Assembly (NCBI GenBank): GCA_014925825.1
Contig: JACGCK010000141.1
Span: 1-64,000 of the forward strand
DNA: 64,000 bases
DNA from: Pholiota molesta
Taxonomy: Eukaryota > Basidiomycota > Agaricomycetes > Agaricales > Strophariaceae
Reading direction: 5' to 3'
This document shows, piece after piece, positions 34,204-46,754 of this stretch. Both the position numbers and the translations under genes were made by a program. The notes under the pieces were generated by a model, which was given only the letters and a program-made list of their open reading frames with translations, was not told the origin of the DNA and did no database searches. The number at the start of each line of letters is the position of its first letter. Within the stretch, counting starts at the first letter, position 1.

Positions 34204-35487
34204 ATCATTGATTATCCTCTACAGTATCAAGTTGTACCATAATAGCATGCAAATATTCTTGTTTGGTTCTTCGACGCGAAAGGGTTCTCATGACTCCCCG
34301 CATCTCTTATTAGAGAATTTATTCACTCAACACTCCTCAGGTTGTCGCGGACTCCGGAGTTGGCTGGACGCCCTTAAACGCGTCTCGTCACGCGATCACG
34401 CGACGTGGATCGACCGTTCGCATTGCGACTCGGGCTCTCTTGAACATAACCATACACTTCCTTCGTCTGATACCTTTACGTTGGAAGAAATGCAAGGGCT
34501 CCTGAACTGTACTATAGGCCCAAAGATCTACACCAACTAGGGATATACGCCACGCTTTGATGACGCCTTAAACCGTGTACAGGATCTTTTTGAACAACCA
34601 CTCAACAACCTTCAACAACCACTCGTTGGGAATCTGGAAAAGAGGCTTTCGCGCGCTCTGGTCTGCCTCTTTGTTTCTCTTGGTCCTGCAACATCGAACG
34701 ACTACCTAAAGGGATATGCCCGGAACTTATTCTCCCCATCAACGCTGGTCTCTTGCAGGACCCAGGTGGTTAATATACTTCATCGAGATCTTTTTGGGTC
34801 AGTCCAAACATCCAAGGATCGCTAATTCACATTTGAATGATCCGCTATAACCCAATCACAGGAAAATCTTACTGCTTGAGCTTCGATGGAAAACTAAAAC
34901 CACGGGGCAAGCCGCAAAACGAATGGGACTCAGTTCAATGCCTAGTACAAATGGGCCCAATTCCGCAGCCCGAGACTTCGACCTCAAGGTGCTGGATGCT
35001 TAATTTACGCCTGACTGCGGAGCTGGAGATAGATTGAAGACCGGTATCTAGATGAGGACTACGTAGTTCTCGTGTTTGCACGCAAGGAGGCACATGGTAT
35101 CTCGATTACCTTCGACGTACTACATAGACCATGTCCGTGGTTGCCGCCAAAAGAATCGACCATCCAGAGGTAAGTAAAGGGATGCTCGAGAGGGTGGTTG
35201 TCGACTTACCAAGTCTAAATTGGAGCTTCATTATATGACATGCTTCAGTTGCTTCTCTGACTTCGATTGTCAAAGCTTGAGATCTCAAAGCTTCTCTCCC
35301 GACAAGCATGCAAAACAAACTCTTGTTTTTATAGCTCGGCTCATTGGGTACTGCTTCATTGACCCTTTGAATTAATAAAGGTAGTTCATGGAATCAACAT
35401 TATTCTTATTGGATACTGATCTCACTGGTCTCTTTTTTGTTTTAGAAATTTGCTCCAAAATTACAACTAGCATATCCTAACTACCAT
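34204..35487. other. Intergenic region containing a possible gene remnant
   Basis: From 34208 an open frame runs to a TAG at 34538-34540 and continues in the same frame to TAA at 34823-34825, with a protein-like composition (for example RFDDALNRVQDLFEQPL and KGYARNLFSPSTLVSC). I know no family for it. A near-palindrome containing AAGCTTGAGATCTCAAAGCTT lies near 35273-35293. Otherwise nothing is seen. Confidence 0.35.
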
Positions 35488-35990
35488 TTACGCCTTGTAT
35501 CTTGCTTGTGACGCTTTTCTCGCTGCAACGGCTGAAGACAATGCGCTATACGCCTGCCGGCGCCGAGTCTCACAATTCGCCAGCTTCGTTTCTGTCGATT
35601 CCACTGCTAACATCAGCTCCGCCTCCGAGGTTGCTCCGAACTTTCCGGTATTATTTGTTGTCCACGCAAGCTCCGACTTCGCCTTTTTCAATGCTTGGGA
35701 GGCTGCCATTGAATCGGCTTGGGCTTGTGAGTAGGCTTCGGTGGCTTGCCACTCAATGTTGAGACAGGTCGGGCATGCGGGTCCAGTACTAGCGTTTGTT
35801 CCATTGGATTCGGCTTCAAAGGCGAATGCCTCTTGATGGGTTGAACACCATCCCAGATGGGTAGTCCAGCAATTATTGCTCGCGTTCTTGTTGCAAGTTG
35901 GACTGAAAGGAAAGAAGATTTTGCGGTGTAAATATGAGTACTGAGAGTATGCAAGATTGACTGGGAAGCGTACCAATGGTGTACCGCCAT
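35488..35990 (-). CDS. Small cysteine-rich protein, possible zinc ribbon
   Basis: Two exons (35974-35990 and 35488-35902, intron 71 nt) join to a protein of about 143 residues beginning MAVHHCPTCNKNAS. The N-terminal half carries CPTC, then W..HLGWCSTHQE, and then CPTC again, a spacing compatible with binding one zinc ion. The C-terminal half is an Ala/Gln/Lys/Glu-rich predicted helix (coiled-coil-like) ending RYKA. There is no signal peptide or membrane helix. I do not recognise the family; small zinc-ribbon proteins with a helical tail of this kind are common as lineage-specific genes in mushrooms. The start is chosen because it gives the first CPTC after splicing. The intron boundaries are consensus. 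Confidence 0.6.
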
Positions 35991-37269
35991 GCTTGGAATA
36001 TGTGAGGTAAATTCTATAGCAGTCTAAATAATCAGAGGCGCCGTGTATCGATGAAAGAGATCTGGAGTTGGATGTCGAGGTGCAACCTACTGTAAAGTAT
36101 GATACGATCTAACAGTTATTTTGATCTTCAGATGAGGTGATAAGATTAGAGGATAAGAGCGATGGCAGAACAAATTCGAAAGGTTATTCGAATTCCCTTT
36201 GTGTTATATATTCTTGATAAGGCCACCAATGCCGGATAAGACTATTACACCGAACCCAGTGTTGCGCCAAATTGATAGACAAGTGACAGACTCCGCAAAG
36301 AGTGAGAAGATCCTGCGCATTATAGTCAATTTCTATGTGCGCTTTGGCCAGGTCCTAACATTGTTCCTTCGTCATGTGGCACAGATAACTAACGCATGCC
36401 GTATCCAAGAAACCCTCGAGGCAGATCCTTGCGGCACCTGTTGACCTATTGGCTGTATGTCAGAAGCACCCAAAGATCATGGGGTCGCGGTGTGGGTATT
36501 AGAACACATTATCTGTCAGCGCCTATCAATCTCAAGCGTAAACGGTAATGACGCCTTGAATACCGTTGGCCCGATGGTAATGAACCTAACGGTGAATTAT
36601 AACTAGACGATTTCGCACATAAGAACGATGCATTGAGGGCCGACGCAAGGTGCGGAATATAGAGGTGAAACTGGGCAGGACTTAATCTACATTGACTTCT
36701 GTCAAATGCTTAGTTCTAGCACTTTCGAACTTAGATGGCCCATGAAGCGAGCAAAAACTCACTCAACATTAGTTTTGGATCGGTAGCCCCCCAAAAAAAT
36801 AGAAATGACTTCTGTATTACGATAATAGAAATGGTTCAACATATTATGAGGACCGGACCATGGCCACAATGGCTTGACTAATTGACCCAGCAAAATTAGC
36901 CTTTAATGTAGTGAAGTCTTGTCAATGAAATCACTGACATTGATTTCAGGACATGATCCATCCGGTATATAAATGTCACGACCCAAGTAAATGGACCTCC
37001 GTGAAGCTCTAGGATGGTGATGGTGAAGGATTTGTTAGTAACGGACAAGCAACGGAGCATCAGCTTTTCTGTTTTCAACAGCTTTTCTGTAGCATTCCCA
37101 AAATGGCAATGTAGGTGGCACGTGCGGGTAAGCGATGACACTGGCGCAGAAATTCAACTTGAACTTGTTTGAACTGCTACTAGAGACTGCAACGACGAGC
37201 TCGAACAGTTCGTCAGTTGGCGTTGAAAACTTGGACTTACTCAAAAGAACATCCATAATCCCGTGAGAC
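35991..37269. other. Intergenic region
   Basis: AT-rich divergent interval between the cysteine-rich protein (-) and CBC1 (+). Short open frames on the minus strand directly abutting CBC1 have no recognisable features. Confidence 0.4.
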
Positions 37270-40200
37270 ATGAGTGAGCGCCACGGTCGCGGGGGCGGAT
37301 ACCGACGACGGTATCATCAGAGAGACAGAGGTGAGGAATGGGCGTTATGCTGCTCCAGTTGCTCGTACAAACCTTATATTGCTCCTGTGTGTATAGATGA
37401 CTATGACGACCGTCGTCGTGACTATGAGACACCCGATGACAAGCTTAAAGCTGCTATAATCAAGTTGGGAGAAGTGGTGAGTATCAACGTATGTGATATT
37501 ACCTGACATGAAGCCTACCGTGTTCTTTTAGGATCCTGTCGAAGAACTCCCTCGTCTGGAACAACAAATTAGAGACCACCTTCCCCGAAATATTCCCATT
37601 GTTTCTGAAGCTTTCCGTATTGGGTATGCAGAATCAAATGATTTACCCCAGCGCTTTCTAACTTTTTGAATAGAGTAACGGAACAACCATACAAGATTCC
37701 TTTCTATGCTGCTCTTCTCCGACTCCTACACAACCCTACAGAGCTCTCCCTTCCCGATGAAAACCCGTTGGGCCGACTCGTCCTGGAAGATTTCTGGAAA
37801 GGTTTCCAATCTTATCTGGATAAAGTGGCTTGGCGCGACACACGTCTTTGCGTGAGCATATGCTCTTTTATGATTTTAAGCACTCCTACTTATGTTCTTA
37901 GATACACTTTTTCGCACATTTGACTGTGGCGAAATTAATTTCGACGGATTCCATGTTCTCTCTCCTGCGATCCTTCACGGCGGTTTTGGATGAATTTGGA
38001 GTTTCAAATGGCCGAGCAAAACAAGCTGCACTTTGTGCTGGTGAAGGGTTGCTTATCGTAAGTCTTTCTCCCCTGCTACTCGGATAAAGTTCAAACTGAG
38101 CATTTTACAAGGCCGGTGCAGTATTGAAGGAACATTCGGCCACAGGTGTCGATGAAATTATCAATGCTATACAAGTATATGCCGACTCTACGACGCAGCA
38201 AAAATGGCTAGTTTCTCCTGCAACAAGAATTTCAAGTCAAGCCATACCTCATGATAGCGCGGTTGAGGTACGTTACCCTTTGTCTTCTCTGCTTGATATG
38301 TGCTTGAGCCTTTTTAGCTTCTTGAAATTCTTCTTAGTACTCTTACAACTCTGAATCAATCGGATTTCAAAGAGATAGAAAATTGTATACCTCAACCGTA
38401 TACACTCAGCCCAGATGACGAAACTGTCACCTCAAAACCATATGACCTTCCTTCAGTTTTGGTCCCTCCTGAGGTTATTGAACTGGACTCAATGTCTCCT
38501 GACTCAGGGGAAGAATCCCAAATCAAAAAAGACGAATGGCCAGAGTTTTTCATCAGGCTTTTCCCTGATGATGTTGGTGTCTTTTACACTTTCCCCAATT
38601 CATCTTCTCACTCTCCGTTAACAGGTATCTCCAGACCCAAACAGCCCTGCTGGATACGTCGTTCGCACGGCTCTGATGGATATAATCGATATTTTTGAAG
38701 TGAATAGAAAAGAATGTGCTCGGCTTTTGCTTGAATATCCCAAATGGAATTTGCCTGGGACTTTCAAGCCTAAACCGGGCGCGACAAACGCAGTGGAGCC
38801 TGCACCTGGAAAAGATTGGCAACTAGAGAGCACGATCATTGAGGTACATCTCATTTGCGTCTAATGTGTTGTGATCATTCAATGTCTTTTACAGACTGTC
38901 CTTGGCACTTTCCTTGTCCTTCCCGAACCCGCAAGAAAATCGATATACTACATCGCGCTTATTACAGAGCTTTGCAAACTTTCACCATCTACTGTCGGTC
39001 CAGCTGTCGGAAAGTCAATCCGTAAACTCTATAGCTCTCTATCGGATGGCCTCGACGTCGAGGCTGCACGTCGCTTTGCAGAATGGTTCGCAGTCCACAT
39101 GAGCAACTTTGGCTTCCAATGGGTTTGGAAAGAATGGTGTGATTGCTTCCCTTTGCCGCTGGAAATCTTTTTCATATTTTCATCTCCAGGGTCCCTGATC
39201 TTTCGCTACCTGTCCAACATCCTCGTCGTGCGTTTATGCGCAGGGCAGTAGAATTCGAAATCCGCCTCGCCTATCATGACCGTATTCTTAAAACTCTCCC
39301 GGAGTCTATGCAAGAGCCCGAAGCATATACGATCGCAAGGGAGGCCCCAGGCCCAGCCTATGAATACGATGATCCTGGTAGGTCACGATTCATAATCCAA
39401 CGCTATCATCCAGCAGAGTTATATTGACTTCTTTAAAGCCAACCCCCACCACGATGCCGCTCAAGCCGTCTTGAATCTCTTCCGTGGGCGTGCAAAGGCC
39501 GAGGACGTTATCACTCATCTCGATTCCCTGAAGACCTCCCTGGAGACATCAGAGGAAGGGCATGCCAACGTCGATTCCATCATCCGATCCATTGTCGTCC
39601 AATCGCTCCTGCAGACTGGCGCCCGGTCATTCTCCCACTTCCTGAACGCTATCGAACGCTACCTTGTCTTACTCCGCAACCTCGCCAGCGGCGGCAGCTC
39701 GAGTGTGGGTGGAACAGGTAGCCCTGAGGCCAAAGCGGATGTTCTTACGGCTGCAGCGGGCTTTTGGAAAAACAACAGGCAGTTGGTTGCCATCGTCTTC
39801 GACAAGCTTATGCAATATCAGATCGTTGACCCTACTGATGTAGTGGCCTGGACGTTCATGAATGGCGTTGGTGTTGGCCAACTGGCAGAACTTGGCGGCC
39901 CGATGAACCTCAGTGCTTTCGAATGGGACTTGCTGAGAGGTGCTTTGGATAAGGCAAATGGACGTGTTACCATTGCACGCAGGAAAATCGCTACTTTGAG
40001 GAAGGAAGATGACGATGCTCAGGCTCGGGTGAAGGCACGTGCGGATGATACTATGGAAGTCGATGCTGAGCCAAAAGGTAAGCTCGTTCTTTCCATACAT
40101 ATTTAAATACTAACTTTTTGTCTTTTTTTAAGAAGTTGAAGATCTTGAAGCTGAGCCCAAAGAAAAGGATACCGTTCCTGCCATGGAAAATCCTGCTCTA

Positions 40201-40617
40201 AGCACCGCTCTCAAGGCATTTTCTAGTTTGACCAGAGAACAAAAGGCAGCACTGTCCAGGACGCTTGAAGGCTTTGTGGCCTGTCTTGCGCCATCAAAAT
40301 CAGATCCACATGCCAATCCCAAAGCACGCACTGTCATCTCCGAAGAAGCTTGGGAGAATCGCGCCAATTGGGAGAGGGATGAGTGGAATGCATGGGAGAC
40401 ATGGGGCTGGTACAGGCAGTTCTGCAGAGCGGTTAGTCGCCTTCGCAATATACTCTTCCTTTGTTCTGATCCTTTTTTTGTGACAGTATTCGCCCTACCT
40501 CCGCGCGTATTCGACGACGCTCTATACCGTTTCATTTGCAAAATTCGAACATGAAAAAGACGACGCAGCAGATTTGCTTAAGATGGTATGGAACATTGCC
40601 ATTGGGCAGGAGGCTTA
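37270..40617 (+). CDS. CBC1: Nuclear cap-binding complex large subunit (CBP80/NCBP1)
   Basis: This is the large subunit of the heterodimer that binds the m7G cap of nuclear RNA polymerase II transcripts and couples it to splicing, export and decay. The N-terminus (MSERHGRGGGYRRR) is basic. The first MIF4G-like domain reads LEQQIRDHLPRNIPIVSEAF, VTEQPYKIPFYAALLRLL and FFAHLTVAKLIS. Later hallmarks are ESTIIETVLGTFLVLPEPAR, VHMSNFGFQWVWKEW, RRAVEFEIRLAYHDRILKTL, LVAIVFDKLMQYQIVDP and the C-terminal block ENRANWERDEWNAWETWGWY. The first exon (37270-37330) joins an acidic exon starting 37397, and introns are short throughout. It ends ...NIAIGQEA before TAA 40615-40617. The frame is intact. It is followed on the same strand by ESF2 (448 bp) and ARS2. 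Confidence 0.93.
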
Positions 40618-41065
40618 ATTCGCGTCGTTTTGTTCTTTTCTTTGTTATTGGAGTTTCGCCGCCCGCGCCGTCCTTTGATTTCTTAATTTATGACACAGTC
40701 TTATTAGTTTTGCCTCTCTTGGTCCGAATAATGGCCAGGAAATGCCCATTTCTACGCCGATGTATACATGCTTCTCGAATAGTTCTTGCTAGTCAGTGTA
40801 TACGCCGTCCTTTGAATCTACCCTACGATTCTATACTTGCCTTGCTTTCCACAAACACTGGTGAAACAGCGACAATGGTTATCAAGGTGGCATTCCCACT
40901 TGATTCTGCCAAGATTCTGCAATCGGCGAGCACTCGTATTTGGCTATGTTGTCCATTGACTTCCAGAAAGAAATTCTGGGCGAACAAGTGATCGCATTTA
41001 CCAAGTACCTTTGCGTTCATCCGTGCGTCCTGCTCTTCCTTCCCAGACCCCCGCAATTTATCTTT
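40618..41065 (+). promoter_or_regulatory. Intergenic region upstream of ESF2
   Basis: 448 bp between same-strand genes. It holds the CBC1 3' UTR and the ESF2 promoter. No gene is seen. Confidence 0.4.
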
Positions 41066-42109
41066 ATGGCGGAAATTATTCAGAAAGAAAAGCGACAACG
41101 CTCGGAAGCTGTTTCAAGTACGGAGGCCAGTCCACCTGAAGCTGGACCATCCCGACTACCAGACGAAGATGTGGTAGAGGCAAACTCCGATGACCACAAT
41201 GAAAACGACGATGATAATGACGAAGAGGAAGATGAAGATGAAGATGTCGAAGATGGCTCCGTAGAAGGAATGGATCCTGAAGGGTTTTCCGGAGAGAAAA
41301 AGCTAAAGCCTTTAACTCCTGAAGCGCTAGCCGCTTTCAAGGCAGCTCAAGATCGCGCAGGAGTGATCTATATCTCAAGAATACCTCCAGGCATGCGCCC
41401 TGCCAAAGTGCGACACTTGATGAGCAACTATGGTGCGGTTGGTCGAGTGTATCTGCAACAAGAAGGTGCGTATTTTTGACTTCTAGGCGGGAACATTTAT
41501 TGAAGTCATTTCTCCCGGTCCGGTAGATGCCAAGCGTGCGTATCTGAGGCGCAAATTTACATCTACGAAGAAGGCGCACTACACGGAGGGCTGGGTCGAA
41601 TTTAAAGACAAGAAAGTTGCGCGTACTGTCGCCGAGATGCTGAACGCTCAACCTATCGGCGGCAAAAAAGGATCCCGATGGCGGGATGATATCTGGACCA
41701 TGAAATATCTACCGAAATTTAAATGGTACATGCTAACAGAGCAAGTCGGTGAGTATCATTTGATCTGTTGAATTTAATATCGTTATTGATTTCGTGTCCT
41801 TCAACTCTCCTAGCTCATGAAGCAGCCGTGCATGCCGCCAAATTGCGCGTCGAGCTCTCGCAATCCAAGACCGAGCAGCAACAATATTTGAAGAATGTCG
41901 AATTGGCTCGTGTTCTGGACAAGCGTGCAGCGAAGAAGAGAGAGAAGGGTGAGGAGTTTGAGCTGAAGCCAAATAATCAGCTGGGCAAAAAGCGGTCGCA
42001 TGAAGGAAATGAGGGAGAACAGCGGAAGAAGAAGCAGAAGGAGTCGCATGCAGAAACAAAAGGGCGATCCCAAGTTCCATTAGATAGTGTTTTGAAAAGT
42101 ATATTCTAG
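41066..42109 (+). CDS. ESF2: 18S rRNA processing factor Esf2/ABT1
   Basis: Esf2 is a nucleolar RNA-binding protein of the SSU processome that works with the helicase Dbp8 in yeast. Exons are 41066-41465, 41527-41748 and 41814-42109. An acidic N-terminus (long Asp/Glu run near 41,200) precedes the [43 protein letters not shown], then [20 protein letters not shown] and the family-specific [20 protein letters not shown]. The C-terminal part is a charged coiled coil with a KKRKQK-like nuclear signal. The start at 41066 is the first ATG in the acidic frame. Intact. Confidence 0.94.
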
Positions 42110-42445
42110 CTTGATACATAGTATGCAGTTGCTATTAGATTCTGCAAAAGATTGTTGGTGGGAACCAGAGCACGCCGTTTGACGCACGGGCCCAATGGTC
42201 GAAAATTCAAGCTCCGCTTAAAATGACATGAGAATGTGCTCGTCATGTAATTATGGGGTTCATCGCGAAACACTGTTGAGCGTGTCGAAAGCAACGTTGA
42301 GCTCGCTGTGGTAGCCAACTTCCACGCCGTTTCGTGATCCCAAGAGGTCTGTGCTTCACTATGCTCGACCTCTCTCTCGCAGGCTCTGATCGGCCCTCGT
42401 AATGTTCGCTTCTCTTTCTCTTCTCAGTTCTTTTCTCTATAAAAG
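42110..42445 (+). promoter_or_regulatory. Intergenic region upstream of ARS2
   Basis: 336 bp between ESF2 and ARS2. Pyrimidine-rich directly before the ARS2 start (CTCTTCTC-type tract). No gene is seen. Confidence 0.4.
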
Positions 42446-45400
42446 ATGTCCTCCTGGTCTTCGTCGTATCCTCCCCCACCTCGTCGTTCTCGTTCTCGTT
42501 CTCCCCCGCGCGGAGGGTATTCCTCTGGTAGAGCACCATACCCAGATACTTATCCAGAATCCCACAGGCCAGAGTGGGATTCATATGACAGGGATAGATG
42601 GAATTACGAACGAGACCGCCCTCCATACGACTATGGCAGGCGCCGAAGTAGGAGTCCTCCATTGGACGAAGGTACGTTCACCAGCTGTCGCATCAGTCTA
42701 TGGAAAACCCGAAATTTCTGACCTCTGTTGTTGTTTAGCTGGCAGAAAGCGGAGAAGATCAATGTCCCCATACGACAGAGAACGCTATGATCCACGTCCG
42801 AGATACAGTGATGATTACGGTTTGCTTTCATGTCTTTTCTGCTCGGCGTGATATCTTACGCGTGCTTATGTCCAGACGCTCATTCTCGACATGGGTACTC
42901 AACGTCACCTCGTCGGCACAACGCACCCTATCCTCCTGCAAGAAGGGCGCCACCTGACCCCCACACCTTTGACTATCCGGCATCATTGAAGCAATTCGCT
43001 GACTGGTTCCGATACACCTACCCCGCTCAAGCACTCGAAGAAGACAATGCCGATAAAGCTGCTGAACAAGAAGCAGGCGACGGCTCAAAACCTCGTAATG
43101 GTATCAAAAGCAAATGGGAGAAGTATAAGAAAGACTTTGCTGCAACTCAGGTTAGCATATTTTCTCTCTTTCACTCGGATTCTCTGTCATGTGCTTGTCA
43201 ATTTGTGTCGTTTTACGATTCCAATTGTCCTTTTGTTTCTCAAACTCAAACAACAATAACTAAACTTATTTTACATATTAAAGCTTCAAACAATGTTTGA
43301 GCATCATAGGAAATCACCGTGGTTCGCCGAGAAATATGATCCTGCGCCAGATTTCGAGACTCTACGCTTGCGCGTAAGAAAAGAAGGCTGGAAAGGCCGT
43401 CTCAGTAACTTCCTTCATGACCTCGAGTCGGGAAAGTTCGATCCCGATCTTAATGAGTCAGAACCTGAACCAACGTCCCCAACGAAGGAAAATGGAAATG
43501 GCGACGCCGTGGATCATGCCTCTACAGAGGATTCGAAACCAATTCCCTCTGGAGAGGATGACATGCAGTTCAATACTGAGGCAGACGATGAAACCGGTGA
43601 TCAGGATGCCCAGCGTAATGATGCCAATGGCAAATTTATGGCTGGCGATAGGCGAGGCACCCGCGGTGAAGAGATTTCGGTTCCCACAGAGGGAAACCAA
43701 GTAATGATTAGAACGATCCCACCTGACATTGGTCGGGTCAAGTTGGAAGAGGTATGGTCGCATGTTAATTATCCTTTTTCATTAAGCTGATGTTGTCAAA
43801 GGCTTGTTCCAAAATTCCTGGCTTTATATATCTTGCGTTAGGAGATCCCCTTCAAAAGCGAAACTATTATCGTGCTGGATGGCTGAGATTCCAGGATGAT
43901 GCCGACATGTCTGCGGTGATGTCGGAATTATCTGAGAAAAAGGTATACGTTCTTAGTTATACCAACTATATTACATGAGACTAAACATCGTAACCAGATT
44001 GAGGGCTTTAAACTGCACGTTACGCATAATCTTCGACCATTCGTGAACAAAATCCGTTACGCACCTGAAGTCGCTAGTCGACCTGACAGATTGGCGAAAG
44101 ATCTGGAGAACGCAAAAGTACTTGCTGCTATTCTTGAAGACCAGGCCGCCAAGCTGCGTGCGGCTAAAATTGCACTTTTGAAGGCTCCTGTTGTCAAGCA
44201 GGACGGTGAAGGTGTCAAGGCTGAGGGCAGGGATGCGGATATGACTGCGCCTGAGGATGATGAAGATCCTGAGCCCAAAGAATCAGGAAGCAGCGCAGTT
44301 GAGAGGAGGATAGAGAAAGTCATGTCGGATATGCGCGACCAGGGACTGGTGGACATCAATGACGAGAGGGTATATGAAGAGAAGAAGGTACTCCCCTCGT
44401 CTTCTTGTAACATTTTGCACAACTCACCGTTCCTTTTTTTTTTCTGCCTCGCAGGTTGTAGTATCACTCGACTTGTACCTCGACTATTTGCGTGCTGCGT
44501 TCAACACATGCTATTATTGCGCTGTCGTTACCGATCACGTTGAAGAGTTGCAGCGTAAGTGTTTGAAGCATGAGAGGAAGCCACTGTCGAAGGCGCTACT
44601 TGAGGAGATTAGAGTTGCGGAGGTTGAAAAAGCCGAGAAGGAAAGGAAAGTCAAGGAGGAGGAAGATAAAGAGATGATGGAAGATACAGGCGACGATAAA
44701 AGTAAAGTGAAGGAGAAAGAGAATGGGCGAGCGAAGCATGATCCGAGAGATTGGAAGCGAAATGGTTTGTTTTCTTTTTGTTTTTGATGACAAGCCTTGC
44801 TGATTTATTTTTATAGATGAACGATGGCTTGAGTGGCTTGATTCTAAGATTGCTCTCCTCATTAATCGTGATGGGGTAGATCCTCGTGATTATGGCGGCA
44901 AGAGTTACGAAGAGTAAGTCCCGTTGAACTTCCATGTTGAATCTCGCACTTATTTTATCTGGCAGGGAACTGACTAAGGTCGTTGAACCTCACCTTAAGC
45001 AAGAGGATGAGGGCAAGTTCCGGTGTAAAACTTGCCAAAAGTTATTCAAAGCGACGGCTTTTGTCGAGAAGCATATTGCCAACAAGCACCCAGAGCTGGT
45101 TAAGTCACTTGATGAGGTAAGAGGCCTCCTTTGAATTTTTATGGTGTCTCACCGAATTGACGGCGTATCATTACCAGCTTCCGTACTTCAACAACTTTGC
45201 TTTAGATCCTCATCGAATTCAACCATTCGCTCATCCACCCACTACTGTGGGAAACAGCAGTCAAGCACCTCCTCCCCAGGCCTATGGCATTCAAGCACCT
45301 GCTCCGTACCAAGGGGGCGATTACGGTCGTGGCGGTCCTTACTATGGTGCCAACGGGCCCTATCCTCCAGGCGGCTATCCTCCTCCTTACTTCAGCGGCC

Positions 45401-45806
45401 ACTGGGATGGCGGCTTCCCACCTTACCCTGGCGGCGGATATCCCGCACGACGAGATGATTCGAGCGGGAGGCGGCTGAGCGAGCGCATCAGCGGGTTCGC
45501 GAGCGAGAGCTCTGTGATCCCTGCGGGTGCGGGTCTTCCCCCCAAACCCACGCCAGCGGCGCTGGACACGGCGCTTGTCAGTGGGAATCCCTCGATGGGC
45601 AGGAGGAATACCCGGAATGGAAGTCTGGCCCATGGACCGCCGCCGCCGCCACCGCCTGATGCGAAGGAAGATCCACGCGCAGCTGTGGGCAAGAGGGTTA
45701 GCTACCATGATATGGATTTGGTCGCTGAGGTGTGTTTTCTGATGTCTTCGTCTGAATTTTTTTGTTTACGTTCTTTTTTTAGGGTGATGTCGAACTTATG
45801 TATTAG
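42446..45806 (+). CDS. ARS2: ARS2/Serrate, cap-binding complex effector
   Basis: ARS2 binds the nuclear cap-binding complex and directs capped RNAs to processing or decay. The N-terminus is an RS/RD-rich disordered tail (RRSRSRSPPRGGY). The conserved core follows: FDYPASLKQFADWFRYTYP, KSPWFAEKYDPAPDFETLR, then an RRM-like region (VMIRTIPPDIGRVKLEEACS, YYRAGWLRFQDDADMS) and RRIEKVMSDMRDQGLVDIND. The zinc finger is FRCKTCQKLFKATAFVEKH with the second histidine in KH.(N)KHPE. A Gly/Pro/Tyr-rich tail ends with VSYHDMDLVAEGDVELMY, the last seven residues in a small exon (45783-45806); this acidic C-terminus resembles the CBC-contacting end of ARS2 in other eukaryotes. All exons join in frame. Its neighbour two genes upstream is CBC1. 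Confidence 0.93.
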
Positions 45807-46754
45807 TATATGGTGTGCAGGTGGTTTGAAACATATTTCATCATATTCCAAAGACTTTCTTCTTCTCCGAGTAGTCTTCTGTGTGTTTATATAGGATGAG
45901 TATAGAATGCAAGTATTATTCCTTTTTGCACTTCCAGAATCGGACCTGCACGCAGAATCAGCCTCACTTGATTAACCCCATGACATAACACTGAACAGTA
46001 CAAGCGTGCTTTACGCCAGTACCTAGGATTGATACATGCTGGGAAAGTGATGCTACACTGTACCAGTATGACACTGTTAACGTTGTTTCGATCTTCCAGT
46101 AGGCTCAATCCGTTGAATGAAATAAAATCCCGGGTTTTGAACTCCTATTGAATAGTACTGTTAGGAACTAGCTCTATGTTCTTCCTCAAGGCGATTCTTG
46201 ATGGCTCCACAGAAACTCAGAGTATGAGTATCCTCGAATGGTCAGCAGATGGTCATTGACAGTACCGGTGGCACGTATCTATTTTGAGTCGCCACATGGC
46301 CCTGTCGAGTATAAATCATCGGAACAGCTTCGAAAAGGGTACATGTCGAATTTTCTGGATCAAAGGGTCGATGAACAATGTCGTAATAGCTTGAAGCTTC
46401 AAGCTTCGAGGGGGTTCCTCAAATTTCGATTGTTTTCCGCCGGTACGGATTTCAAGCGAGTTTTCAGGGACTGTCGGCGGCGCTGGGGACTGCCCAGTGC
46501 ACTGTAGGACATGAATCAAGTTAGACAAGGGCCTATGAATAGATAGCCTCGAGATAGTCGCCAGCGGCGAAGGGACGCTGAAAAGTGGGGGATGAGCTGA
46601 AATGATGACGTAACGGCTATAAAGAGTGTTTGTCGCAGTTTGGAATGGAGCAGCACGATCTTGGATGAATATTAATCTTCAGACTCACCTTACCCTCCTT
46701 CGCTGGTCGGCGTAGGTTTCTCGCTCACATCCACTGCCTTTCCTCTGTCCAGGC
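45807..46754. other. Intergenic region upstream of SSK1
   Basis: Contains the ARS2 3' UTR and the SSK1 upstream region, with a GCTTCRA-type repeat patch near 46390-46410. A 5' non-coding or short coding exon of SSK1 may lie here but I cannot place it. Confidence 0.4.

Noticed and set aside
37035..37271. A 78-codon minus-strand open frame overlapping the CBC1 start.
   Set aside because: It has no recognisable features and overlaps the start of a firm gene on the other strand.
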